Assembly: GCA_947243855.1 (NCBI GenBank)
Contig: CAMXIK010000005.1
Location: forward strand, 1 to 64,000
Origin: an uncultured Lachnospiraceae bacterium
Lineage (GTDB): Bacteria > Bacillota > Clostridia > Lachnospirales > Lachnospiraceae
Direction of reading: 5' to 3'
DNA length: 64,000 bases
In this document: piece by piece, positions 26,448-35,336 of the stretch
Numbering within the stretch: the stretch's first letter is position 1
Layout: the number at the start of each line of letters is the position of its first letter
The notes under the pieces: model-generated
Databases searched by the model: none
The model's input: the letters and a program-made list of their open reading frames with translations, nothing else
What the model was told of the DNA's origin: nothing
Position numbers and translations under genes: made by a program

Positions 26448-27592
26448 CGAGAGCGCTCCTGCAAAATTTTCTCCCGCATCCCCATAATCGTTTCAAAGTA
26501 ACACTTATAATTATATTTTTCCAGAAGCGCACGGTAGCCCGCCGCCCCCATTTTTTTCATGCGCTCCCTGTCGGAGAGCATATCGTCCAGCTTGTCCTGA
26601 AAATCGGCCCCGTCGCAGTCCCGGAACCAAAAACCCGTAACGCCGTCCTCCACATAGCAGGCCGTGCCGTTGGTATCGCTGACAATCACCGGCAGGGAAT
26701 AGCTCATGGCCTCCAACTGGGACACCGAAGCCATTTCCAAGGTGCTCGGAATCACATACAGATCCGCCGCCAGATACTCCCGCTCCATATCGCGCCTTGC
26801 CAAATTGGTTTTCACCGTGGCAATATTCTCCAAATGATGTTCCTTCACATACCGTCTGACCTGTTCGCAGTATTCTTTCTGAAAACGGTTGGTGGCCTCC
26901 CCCACCAGCGTCACTTGTATCTCATATTTCTCCTTAAGCCGCTCCACGGCCTGTAAAAGCATCAGATGATGTTTTCTGATCTCATATTTTCCAATGCAGA
27001 GAATATGGATTCTGCCGTCGGCAAAATAAGTTCTCTCTTCCGGCGCTCTCTGCGGATCGATCACAAATGGCACAAAATAATCGTTCTCCCGCACCACCGT
27101 CCCCGGTTTTCTTTCGCCCATCACCGGCGTCATGCGAAGCGCCGGCGTCATGCGCGCCACCAGACGGTGGGCCAGATCTGTTTTCGGCGGTTCTGACCAG
27201 AGGGGATTTTGGTTGTAGAGAATGCAGGGATAACCCATCTTCTTACAAATGCGGTAGGCCGCCATGGAATACAGGGAACGCTCCCGCAAAATCACCAGAT
27301 CGGGGGCAAAGCCGCAGATCAGGCGTTTTAACTTTCCCATGGGCGGGAACCCGTGCTGGATCTTAAATACGATGGCGTTCGGGTCTTTTCTGTGAATCAC
27401 CTTCACGTAGAGAAAGTCGATCAGCCGGTAAAGCGGCGAATAGCCGAGCACTATGGGCGTCACGCTGCTGTAATCCTCAATCAGCGCCGCATAATGGCTG
27501 ATAAAGCGCACCTCATGCCCATCCTGCACAAGCCCTCTCATAATGTCCATCTGATTCGTGTGATAGCGCGGGGCTACATAGAGGAATTTCAT
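26444..27592 (-). CDS. Glycosyltransferase family 4
   Basis: The 382-residue GT-B enzyme shows FLYVAPRYHTNQMD at its N-terminus, an HILCIGKYEIRKHHLMLLQA donor-domain entry strand and IPSTLEMASVSQLEAMSYSLPVIVSD in the EX7E position. Its start overlaps the stop of the radical SAM gene by ATGA, and an AAGGAG site lies upstream. It is part of a run of GT4, radical SAM and GT-D genes that appear to form one transcriptional segment. Sugar specificity is not predictable. Confidence 0.87.
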   Translation of the reverse strand: MKFLYVAPRYHTNQMDIMRGLVQDGHEVRFISHYAALIEDYSSVTPIVLGYSPLYRLIDFLYVKVIHRKDPNAIVFKIQHGFPPMGKLKRLICGFAPDLVILRERSLYSMAAYRICKKMGYPCILYNQNPLWSEPPKTDLAHRLVARMTPALRMTPVMGERKPGTVVRENDYFVPFVIDPQRAPEERTYFADGRIHILCIGKYEIRKHHLMLLQAVERLKEKYEIQVTLVGEATNRFQKEYCEQVRRYVKEHHLENIATVKTNLARRDMEREYLAADLYVIPSTLEMASVSQLEAMSYSLPVIVSDTNGTACYVEDGVTGFWFRDCDGADFQDKLDDMLSDRERMKKMGAAGYRALLEKYNYKCYFETIMGMREKILQERSR

Positions 27593-28587
27593 ATAAATTT
27601 ATTCTCCTTGAGGCTGTATTTGCCGCCCTTTAAAAATTTATGTTTCACAACCCACCATCCGGGCACCCAGATATATTTGTGCATAGCCGGGGACGCGCTG
27701 CCGATCATCCAGCAGTTTCGGTCGCAGTTCTTCGTACATTCCCGCACCTTCTTCGCCTGCTCGGAATGCCACAGTTCCTCCCACGACTGTTCCCGCAGAT
27801 TCCCCATAACCGCCTTTTTCTCCATCCCGTTGCAGGGAATCACATCGCAGAAAGGATCGATAAAAAAGGCGTTCTTCGACATATCGCAGGGCAGAAGCCT
27901 CTTATTGCCGTAAATATAGTTGATCAGTCCGTGATTAAAATAAGCGCGGAACCACTTTTTAGGCGATTTGCTCTTTAACAGCTCGTTAATCAGCTTCTCA
28001 AAATTCTGCGCTACCTTGTATTTATCATCAATTTTGTTATCTGTCTTGCGGAAATAAAAAGAATTATGCAGAGTGGCCGTGGCAAACTCCATCCCCATAT
28101 CGTTAGCAATATTGTAAAGCGGCACAAGGTCTTCACAATTCATATCCTGCACCGTCATGCCGAATCCCACGTCGGGATGCTTCATTTCCACCAGCGTTTT
28201 CAGCGTCTGGTAACCCCTGTTAAAGCCGTCGGGAATCCCCCTGATCTTATCGTTCGTCTCCTGCAATCCCTCAATGCTGATGCGGATACCCACCTTCGGG
28301 AACTCCCTGCAAAGGGCGATGATCCGGTCCGTGAAATAGCCGTTTGTAGATATGACAATTCTGTCAGATTTTTTGTAAAGCTCCCGCACAATATCGGGAA
28401 TATCCTGCCTGATAAAAGGCTCTCCGCCCGTAATATTGGTAAACGCCATCTCCGGCAGTTTCCTAATATCTTCCAGCGTAATCTCTTCTTCCGGCCTTGT
28501 GGGGTCACGGAAGCAGTCGCACATGTTGCAGCGCGCGTTGCACCGGTAAGTCACAATCACGGTTCCGTATAATGTTCGTCTCGCCAT
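27589..28587 (-). CDS. Radical SAM/SPASM domain protein
   Basis: The 332-residue enzyme has the radical SAM cluster motif CNARCNMC (Cys16, Cys20, Cys23), followed by ITGGEPFIR, the SAM-contacting GGE segment. A C-terminal cysteine-rich region (CDMSKN, PFCDVIPCNGM, CTKNCDRNCW) fits a SPASM or twitch auxiliary iron-sulfur domain. Such enzymes modify peptides, and some act on sugars or glycan-linked substrates. It is flanked by GT4 genes with a tight ATGA overlap, so its substrate is probably a glycan precursor or a small glycosylated molecule; that is inference. A GAGG site precedes the start. Confidence 0.9.
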   Translation of the reverse strand: MARRTLYGTVIVTYRCNARCNMCDCFRDPTRPEEEITLEDIRKLPEMAFTNITGGEPFIRQDIPDIVRELYKKSDRIVISTNGYFTDRIIALCREFPKVGIRISIEGLQETNDKIRGIPDGFNRGYQTLKTLVEMKHPDVGFGMTVQDMNCEDLVPLYNIANDMGMEFATATLHNSFYFRKTDNKIDDKYKVAQNFEKLINELLKSKSPKKWFRAYFNHGLINYIYGNKRLLPCDMSKNAFFIDPFCDVIPCNGMEKKAVMGNLREQSWEELWHSEQAKKVRECTKNCDRNCWMIGSASPAMHKYIWVPGWWVVKHKFLKGGKYSLKENKFI

Positions 28588-28605
28588 CCTTCTACCTCAA
28601 CTAAC

Positions 28606-29862
28606 TTATGTGTACACTTCCTTCACTATTTTATCACAGTATTCCCCCACTGTGTCAAAATTTATCTCCTTACAGTTCTCCCGGTACTCCAGACACCGTT
28701 CGGGCTGCTCCCACAGCTCCTTGATATGCGCCGTCAATTCCTCCGCGTCGCCGCCCCGGAAAAGCTCTCCCGTCCTGCCAGCCTGCACCAGCTCCGGCGC
28801 GCCGCCAAGATCTGAGACAAGTACGGGCGTGCCGAGCATCTGTGATTCCATCACGGAAAAGGGACAGTTCTCATACCATTCGGACGGATAGACGGAAAAC
28901 CTTGCCCCCGCGATCAGCCTGTGCAGGGCTTCTCCTGCCACGAATCCTTTATTTTCCACGTTTTTGGCCTGATTAACCTTTTCCTCAAGAGGCCCGGAGC
29001 CGGCAAACACAAAGGGAATCTCCGGCAGAGCCGTACAGGCGTCGAGCAGAGTCCCGATGCCTTTCTCCTCGGAAAACCGCCCAAAGTAGAGCACATAATC
29101 CGCCGTCGTCTCCCCCGCGCCATTCTGTTTCCCGCCTGTCAGGCCGCCGCACTCTTTTGTGCCATTCTCTGCCTTAACAGCCGCCCTCTCCACAAAATTC
29201 CGCAGCATCACGGTTTTTTCCGCCAGAAGAGGGTTGGTATCCAACTGCCTTTTCATAAACTCGCTGGGACAGATAATCGCATCCACCATACCGTAGGTCC
29301 CTCGCCGCTTATAAAATCCGGACTCTATTGTCCCCAGCAGGCTTTTGATGCGCGAATTATGAATGCAGCGGTTTTTGCTGCACGCCCCGAACCGCCCGTC
29401 CCGGCAGGCAAAACAGATTTTCCCTGTAGCGGGAATGCGCATCATATGATTGGGACACACCCACTGGTAATCATGGGCCGTATACACAAGCTTTACCTTC
29501 CGTCCCGTCTTTTTTTCATAAGACCGGACGGCGTAGATCACCGAAGGGGTAAGCTGAAAATTAATATTATTAAGATGCACCACGTCTGGATTCATATCAT
29601 GAAGCACCTCTTCCAGCTTCCGCTTCGCCTCAAAGGAATAGACGATCTTAAACGGATAGAGCAGCTTTTGCAGCTTTCCCGTATGAAAATCCATGTCCTT
29701 CGTATAACGTTCCGCCCGGTTTCCCACAACGCGTCCGGCATGTTCCATGCCGAAATACTGCACCTCATGGCCTCTCTTTTGTAATTCTTCCCCCAACTGG
29801 AAAATATAAGTCTCCGATCCGCCGTTGGGATATAAAAATTTGTTGACCATTAATATTTTCAT
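28606..29862 (-). CDS. Glycosyltransferase family 4
   Basis: The 418-residue enzyme begins ILMVNKFLYPNGGSETYIFQLG, the typical GT4 glycine-rich acceptor loop. The donor half has LYFGRFSEEKGIGTLLDA and the YENCPFSVMESQMLG segment corresponding to the EX7E region. A four-cysteine stretch (ICFACRDGRFGACSKNRC) in the middle is also known from a subset of GT4 enzymes and may bind metal. AGGAT precedes the start. It follows the third CotH-type gene by nine bases. Confidence 0.88.
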   Translation of the reverse strand: MKILMVNKFLYPNGGSETYIFQLGEELQKRGHEVQYFGMEHAGRVVGNRAERYTKDMDFHTGKLQKLLYPFKIVYSFEAKRKLEEVLHDMNPDVVHLNNINFQLTPSVIYAVRSYEKKTGRKVKLVYTAHDYQWVCPNHMMRIPATGKICFACRDGRFGACSKNRCIHNSRIKSLLGTIESGFYKRRGTYGMVDAIICPSEFMKRQLDTNPLLAEKTVMLRNFVERAAVKAENGTKECGGLTGGKQNGAGETTADYVLYFGRFSEEKGIGTLLDACTALPEIPFVFAGSGPLEEKVNQAKNVENKGFVAGEALHRLIAGARFSVYPSEWYENCPFSVMESQMLGTPVLVSDLGGAPELVQAGRTGELFRGGDAEELTAHIKELWEQPERCLEYRENCKEINFDTVGEYCDKIVKEVYT

Positions 29863-29871
29863 CGTTAAATC

Positions 29872-31734
29872 CTACTCCCACTTCGCATTGTACAACTCCA
29901 TGTCCTCATAAACCGGAATGTGAGGATTATAAGGCGCTCCGCTTCTTTTATAACTCCATCCCTGATATTTGGAGGCGTCATATTCCGGCGTATAAGTAAG
30001 CTCCTCCCCGTCCGAAACCTCAATGGTTTCCACCACGCCCTCATAAACAGAGAAGGTAACCTTGTGCATTTCTCCGCCTGCAGGAGCGGTAAATGGCTCG
30101 TGAGGCGCATCCCATCTTTCGCACAGACAGTTCAACCGGTTGGCAAGGAAAAATTTCATATAGCTAACATTCGCCTCATAATTTTCAAACCGCGCCGAAC
30201 CGTCGCCGGGCTTTCTCACGCTTTTCCAACGCGCGTCGTCCATCTTCACAGATGCCCTGATCCGGTCCGCGTATCCGTCTATGCCATGTTCCAGAAGCTC
30301 CTCGAAAAAGGGCAGGGTCTTCGCATACGTCTCCCTGATCTGCCTCTGCATGTCCGGCGTGTCATATAATTTCTGATACCAGTCCAGCGCAATCGCCTGT
30401 CTGTCGCTGTTGTTCACAATCGAACCGCAGTAATCCAAGTAGAAGCCGTCGCTGGAATCATACTCGCCAAAGGCGTTATCATAATCCCATGGCGGGCCAG
30501 CATAGAGTTTGTCTTCGCCCCTGTCCTTATAAAAATACATGCTGGCGCAGCCCGCATCCATCTCCATGGAGATCTCGTCCACTAAAAAGAGTTTCGTAAA
30601 CGTCTCAAGATCCAGCTTCTCCCACACCGCCGGGTCTTTTTGCTGCGCAAGCCGGTCAATTTCCTCCACACAGCTTTTGATATACGCAACCTGTTCTTTT
30701 GACGCATGTTTCGGCCCATTAATCGCAAAGTGGTCGCCCCTGTCCGTCCTAAAGCCGCTCTCATCGCTCTCCCAATGTTCCGGATGCACCTTTTCAACCA
30801 GATAGCCGCCGCTTACATCCGCTCCGCTCTCTAAGAAATAACCCTTGCTGTTTTCTTCCGCATAGCTTTCCGCCGTCCCTTGAACAATGTCCGGATTGCG
30901 GCGTTTGTTTTCTTTTTCCAAATTATAAATATCCACGCGGCCCTCGCCCACCGTCACGGATTCCGTCAAATAATAAATCCCCCGGTACTCCCCGTTCATA
31001 TACAGATCGATCCACGTCCCCTGCGCCGTGTAGGGTATTCCCAGCTCCGTGGCCAAATCCATGGCGATCTTATTATCCATTTTACTGCTTTCCCGCCATA
31101 ACGCCAGAAGCTGCCACCGATCGCTCTGCTCCAATCCCAAAAGGGGCGCCGCTTCCTTCAATTTGATGGCATAAGGCTTTTTTTCATACTCCCAGGTGTT
31201 GTTTCCCCTGCCGGAGATGCGAAGCAGCTCATTTTGGTATTCCGTACTGCCGTTCTCCGGCACCACGCAGATTTTCCCCGTCTCCTCATGGCTCTTGTCC
31301 TCATGAATGTAGTCCAACCCGCCGCTTGCCGTCTCGATAAACACGGCCGGAATGTGCTCCGATTCCATAAAAGCAACCTCATAGGTATGCTGCTCGTAAG
31401 AGGCGTCCGTGATCTGTAATTGATAATCCGTATCTTCCTCCCAGATAAACGTCTCTCCCGGTTCCAGAAGCTCGCCGTCTATCCGCACGCTGTATTCTCC
31501 CCCGTCCTCCAAGCGGATTTTATGGTTCTTCACGCAGGATGGCAGGAAGAAATATCCTTTCTCTTCCTCCTGCCACAAAAATACTTTATTTTCGCTCCCG
31601 TCCGTGCGGACCGTCAGCCAAGGCGTCTCCCCGTCCGCCCCTAACTGCACACTGTTCTGCTTTGCAAGCGTAAACCCGCATGCCGCCGCAATCGCTGCGG
31701 CAAGCACAAGGCCCATGCAGACTCTCTTGCGCAT
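29872..31734 (-). CDS. Membrane-anchored CotH-type kinase (divergent copy 3)
   Basis: The 620-residue protein begins with a hydrophobic export signal (about 5-24). A cysteine near residue 19 could be a lipobox, but the preceding residues fit poorly. The CotH-type domain has ISGRGNNTWEYEKKPYAIKL, WIDLYMNGEYRGIYYLTES and AGPPWDYDNAFG. The C-terminal tail (KVTFSVYEGVV, YQGWSYKR, YEDMELYNAKWE) is a further InlB-like repeat. It is clearly more distant from copies 1 and 2 than they are from each other. It starts right after the stop of the GT26-GT4 fusion gene, so expression is coupled to glycan assembly genes. Confidence 0.84.
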   Translation of the reverse strand: MRKRVCMGLVLAAAIAAACGFTLAKQNSVQLGADGETPWLTVRTDGSENKVFLWQEEEKGYFFLPSCVKNHKIRLEDGGEYSVRIDGELLEPGETFIWEEDTDYQLQITDASYEQHTYEVAFMESEHIPAVFIETASGGLDYIHEDKSHEETGKICVVPENGSTEYQNELLRISGRGNNTWEYEKKPYAIKLKEAAPLLGLEQSDRWQLLALWRESSKMDNKIAMDLATELGIPYTAQGTWIDLYMNGEYRGIYYLTESVTVGEGRVDIYNLEKENKRRNPDIVQGTAESYAEENSKGYFLESGADVSGGYLVEKVHPEHWESDESGFRTDRGDHFAINGPKHASKEQVAYIKSCVEEIDRLAQQKDPAVWEKLDLETFTKLFLVDEISMEMDAGCASMYFYKDRGEDKLYAGPPWDYDNAFGEYDSSDGFYLDYCGSIVNNSDRQAIALDWYQKLYDTPDMQRQIRETYAKTLPFFEELLEHGIDGYADRIRASVKMDDARWKSVRKPGDGSARFENYEANVSYMKFFLANRLNCLCERWDAPHEPFTAPAGGEMHKVTFSVYEGVVETIEVSDGEELTYTPEYDASKYQGWSYKRSGAPYNPHIPVYEDMELYNAKWE

Positions 31735-33675
31735 CTATCGTTCCCCTTCTTTCTTTCCCGCTTTCCCGCGTCCCGCCGCCTTCTCATAGACAGCCAAGGT
31801 CCGCCTCGTCACGTCGTCCCAGTCATACTTCCCACAGATGAAATCCACACTTTCCTCCCCCATACGGCGCACCTGTTCCGGATGCTCCAACATCCAGACA
31901 AGCTTTCTTCCCAAATCTTCCGCATCGCCCTTCCGAAAGGTAACCGCCCTGTCCTCTACCACCTCGGTATTTTCACGGATATCGCTGACAAGACAGCAAG
32001 CGCCGTAGCTCATGGCTTCCAGAAGCGTCATGGCCATCCCTTCCACGTCGCTTGGAAGAACAAAGGCGTAAGCGTTGGCATACAGTTCCTCCAAAACCTG
32101 CCCCTGTACAAAATCCGTCATAATGATCCTATCGTCCTTGGCCGCCATCCAGTGAATCTGCTCCATATAAGCCATAGCCTGAGAGCTTCCCCCGGCAATC
32201 ACCAGCTTCTTGTCCGTTTCAAGCCCGGAAAAGGCCTCGATCAGATAATGAAGACCCTTCTCCGGCACAATCCGCCCGAGAAACAGAAAATAGCCGTCCT
32301 TCTCCAACCCGTACTTTTCCCCGATCAGGGCCGCGCCCTGAGGCTTTGGCCTGCTGATGCCGTTCGGAATATAGGTGACCTCCCTGTGATAAGTATCTGC
32401 AAAATACCGCTTTACATTATCCGACAGCACAATCACATCATCGGCATATTTCGCCGCCATCTTCTCCCCGAACTTAATCACAAAGGAGGCAAAATTTCCC
32501 CACTTTGCCCGCTGCCAGTCAAGACCATGGACGGTTACCACAATCTTCTTCCTGAGAAAATGCGGCAGCCAGAGCATCGCGCAAGGCCCCTCCGCGTGAT
32601 AGTGAATCACGTCATAATGATGAAAAAGCGCCATAACGGTCGCAAAAAAAGAATAGACAATGGCGTTCAGGCTGCTTCTGCGGAAGGTGGGCACAATATA
32701 GACGCGGACGCCTTTGTAGAATTTACGCCCCTTCCATCCATACTCCTGATCATATTTCTTCCCCGAAACATGGTGTCCGAAACGATTGTAGGCGTCCACC
32801 CGATTCCCTAAAGCCGACATCCTCACCGCAAGCTCCTCCACCACGACCTCAACGCCGCCCTCTCTCGAAGGAATCCGTTTGTGGCCGATCATGGCAATGC
32901 GCATGCCCTGTTTCGCCGCCTCCCGAAGCGCCTTTCCTTCCTTATACACGTAATAGACAAAGGCGAAATTTGTGTTGAGGTATCGGGGCAGCATACGCTT
33001 CGGGTCCCGCAAAATCCGAAATACCCATTCCAGACAAAGCTTCTGCATCCACATAGGCGCCCGCTTCGTGGTGCCCGCCGTAAAGTCAAAAGCCGCTCCC
33101 ACGCCAAGCATCAGCGCGCCTATTCTGCCGCGGTGCTCATACATCCACCACTCCTGCTTCGGCGCTCCAAGCGCCACCCACACGAAGTCCGCGCCGCTTT
33201 CGTTAATCTTTCGGACAATCTCCTCGTCCTCATCCTTCGTCAATTCCCGGAACGGCGGCGAATACATGCCCGCAATCTGTAATTTGGGATAACGCCGCAG
33301 AAGAGCCGCCCGCAGAGCTTCCAGCGTAGCCTCCGTACTCCCGTAAAAATAATGACGGTATCCCGTCTTCTGTGACAGATCAAGAATTGCCGGCATCAAA
33401 TCAGGGCCCGGCACCCTTCTGGCCTCCGAAAAGCCTCTTTTTCTGCTGACAATGGACAGAGGCTGTCCGTCCGGAAGCGCCATGGCTCCGCTGTTCTGCA
33501 CCTTGCGGTACGCCTTGTCCCGATAGGACATCACCGTAGTATGCACATTGGAGACACAGATGTAGTCGCCCTTTAGCGCCTCCAAATTCTCCGTGATATA
33601 GGCGATGGTGTCCTCCATGTTGGTTACATTGATGTTAGTCCCCAATATTTTGCAGTATTCCAGCTTCTCTTTCAT
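31735..33675 (-). CDS. GT26 (WecG/TagA/CpsF) - GT4 fusion glycosyltransferase
   Basis: The 646-residue protein joins two complete enzymes. Residues about 1-250 are a WecG/TagA/CpsF transferase with ALPDG (66-70) and VALGAPKQEWW (167-177), a family that adds the second sugar, for example ManNAc, to an undecaprenyl-PP-sugar. Residues about 258-646 are a GT4 of the rhamnosyl/galactosyl-transferring type with IPSREGGVEVVVEELA and SDVEGMAMTLLEAMSYG. The second part begins at an internal Met258 (ATG at 32904), so it looks like two adjacent genes joined by loss of a stop. Adding the second and third sugars by one polypeptide is a reasonable inference. GGAGTAATT precedes the start. Confidence 0.9.
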   Translation of the reverse strand: MKEKLEYCKILGTNINVTNMEDTIAYITENLEALKGDYICVSNVHTTVMSYRDKAYRKVQNSGAMALPDGQPLSIVSRKRGFSEARRVPGPDLMPAILDLSQKTGYRHYFYGSTEATLEALRAALLRRYPKLQIAGMYSPPFRELTKDEDEEIVRKINESGADFVWVALGAPKQEWWMYEHRGRIGALMLGVGAAFDFTAGTTKRAPMWMQKLCLEWVFRILRDPKRMLPRYLNTNFAFVYYVYKEGKALREAAKQGMRIAMIGHKRIPSREGGVEVVVEELAVRMSALGNRVDAYNRFGHHVSGKKYDQEYGWKGRKFYKGVRVYIVPTFRRSSLNAIVYSFFATVMALFHHYDVIHYHAEGPCAMLWLPHFLRKKIVVTVHGLDWQRAKWGNFASFVIKFGEKMAAKYADDVIVLSDNVKRYFADTYHREVTYIPNGISRPKPQGAALIGEKYGLEKDGYFLFLGRIVPEKGLHYLIEAFSGLETDKKLVIAGGSSQAMAYMEQIHWMAAKDDRIIMTDFVQGQVLEELYANAYAFVLPSDVEGMAMTLLEAMSYGACCLVSDIRENTEVVEDRAVTFRKGDAEDLGRKLVWMLEHPEQVRRMGEESVDFICGKYDWDDVTRRTLAVYEKAAGRGKAGKKEGER

Positions 33676-33711
33676 AATTACTCCATGCCGGAGCCTTTCC
33701 GCTCCTCTGTG

Positions 33712-35325
33712 TTATGGTTTGTCATAGCCTGCAATCTCCGCGGCGGCCGCAGCGCGTTTCTTTCGGAATCTCCCCAGACTCCACAAAATCCCCGCCGCCG
33801 CCCCGAAAACTCCCCCGATCAGCGCGCTTCCCACAAAGTAACGCGCCGTTTCTAACTTCACGGCCTTACCTGTCACAAGCTGCATACGGGTGTCCGCATC
33901 CACGTAATTCATCACTTTCCACCCCTCGTAAGCAGGGTCGTTTTCACTTTCCAGATACACGGAGGTCTCCTCCAGCGCATCCGTATAGAAACGCTGTACC
34001 ACATAGCCCTCCGGCTCTCTATAGACAAGGGCGCAAAGAAGGATTCCCAAAAGCGCCCCTCCCGCCACTGCGCCAAGTATCCGGCCCTTATGAACGCGGC
34101 AGGCCGTTTTTACGCCCATAAACAGCCGATCCGGCAGGCCCGCAAGGGGAACGTTGATTCGTCTATCGCAAAAACGGGGAAACAGACAGTATTCCTTCTC
34201 CCCCTCCTTCTGGGAAAAGAAAAGCGCGCCCAAAAAGAGCAGGGTAATATTTTTGAAAGAGGTATTAAACAATAGCTGCTCCGTCCAGCCAGCCCCCAGA
34301 AAGCAGACCAAAATCACCAGCTCCCTTGTGCGCTGTTTACGCGTGTCATAAAACAGCAGCGCAAAATACCCGGCAAGAATCACGACCGTTGGAATCCATC
34401 CAAAGTAAATACAGCACCAGACATAGGAATTATCCAAGTTCATGGCGGAGCTGACTACTTGCGAAACGTCCCTGCCAAAAAGGCTCCCGTAGCCCCCTCT
34501 CAAAAACTGTTCCGCCAGCCAAATCCTTGTATTGAGCATAAAATTCAGCTTTTGCACCAAACGGCTGAGCTTCCCATACCCATTAATCAAATAAGGCAGC
34601 ACAAAAGATAAAATCAGACAAACCGGCAGCACCAGATTCGCGGCCGTCTTCTCTAACAGGCCGAATTTCGGCCGGAATTTTACATACAGGCACCCTGTCA
34701 GAAGCACCAGCACGATTCCGAAACCGGTGTAACTGATAGAATAGAAAAAGACCAAAATATTTCCCAGCATCAGGAAAAGATACTGTTTCCATCCATACTG
34801 CTCCCCAAGCTCCCAAATGATCAGCGCGCAGAGCATCAGATACGTGATATGCAGAATGTTCGGATGGGTAAAACCAAGGCTCCAACGGAAAATGTGCCCA
34901 AGCCCCATCTTGGCATGCACCCGGTAGACCGTGTGTTCCAACCGGAAAAAGGAAAAAACGCTGAGTACAACCGCGCAGGACGCCCACACCCACAGGGCAA
35001 TGTGAAAGGTCTTTTTAACGGATATCCCCTTCATCCCCAGTATGGTAAAAGCCACAAAAAGAACGGCAATCTCCCTTGACGAAGCATACATCGCCGCCGT
35101 CATCAAAAACAGAAGAATCTGCACCGCCGCCTGTCTTTTGGTATAGGGGGTTACGAGCAGCTTCAAAAAGCCCAAAAGCAGGGCCGCCGCCGTAAGCACA
35201 ATAAAAACCTTCTGCCCCTCGTAAAAGCCCAAGCCCTTCGTCAGCGAAAGCAGGATAAAAAAGCCGTAGAAAAACGCTTCCTGTACCGTTATGTTACTGT
35301 CATATTCTCTCGGTATCGTTTTCAT
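33712..35325 (-). CDS. wzy: Wzy-like polysaccharide polymerase with extra C-terminal membrane hairpin
   Basis: The 537-residue polytopic protein has about ten helices followed by a GFTHPNILH motif in a large outside loop, as in O-antigen polymerases of Gram-positive capsule loci (HPN motif). After the polymerase part, residues 415-436 and 497-518 form two further membrane helices around a roughly 60-residue outside loop, rich in Gly/Ala in the second helix. This hairpin resembles the membrane part of Wzz/CpsC chain-length regulators with a shortened loop. ATG 35325 follows GGAG; upstream codons lie in the GH88 gene. Its neighbours Wzx and the initiating transferase support the assignment. Confidence 0.8.
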   Translation of the reverse strand: MKTIPREYDSNITVQEAFFYGFFILLSLTKGLGFYEGQKVFIVLTAAALLLGFLKLLVTPYTKRQAAVQILLFLMTAAMYASSREIAVLFVAFTILGMKGISVKKTFHIALWVWASCAVVLSVFSFFRLEHTVYRVHAKMGLGHIFRWSLGFTHPNILHITYLMLCALIIWELGEQYGWKQYLFLMLGNILVFFYSISYTGFGIVLVLLTGCLYVKFRPKFGLLEKTAANLVLPVCLILSFVLPYLINGYGKLSRLVQKLNFMLNTRIWLAEQFLRGGYGSLFGRDVSQVVSSAMNLDNSYVWCCIYFGWIPTVVILAGYFALLFYDTRKQRTRELVILVCFLGAGWTEQLLFNTSFKNITLLFLGALFFSQKEGEKEYCLFPRFCDRRINVPLAGLPDRLFMGVKTACRVHKGRILGAVAGGALLGILLCALVYREPEGYVVQRFYTDALEETSVYLESENDPAYEGWKVMNYVDADTRMQLVTGKAVKLETARYFVGSALIGGVFGAAAGILWSLGRFRKKRAAAAAEIAGYDKP

Positions 35326-35336
35326 CTTTACTCCAT

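Noticed and set aside
32904..32904. Separate gene start for the GT4 half of the fusion protein
   Set aside because: The frame is continuous with the GT26 half and the GGAGG before this ATG is about 14 bases away, too far for efficient separate initiation. I keep one fused gene.
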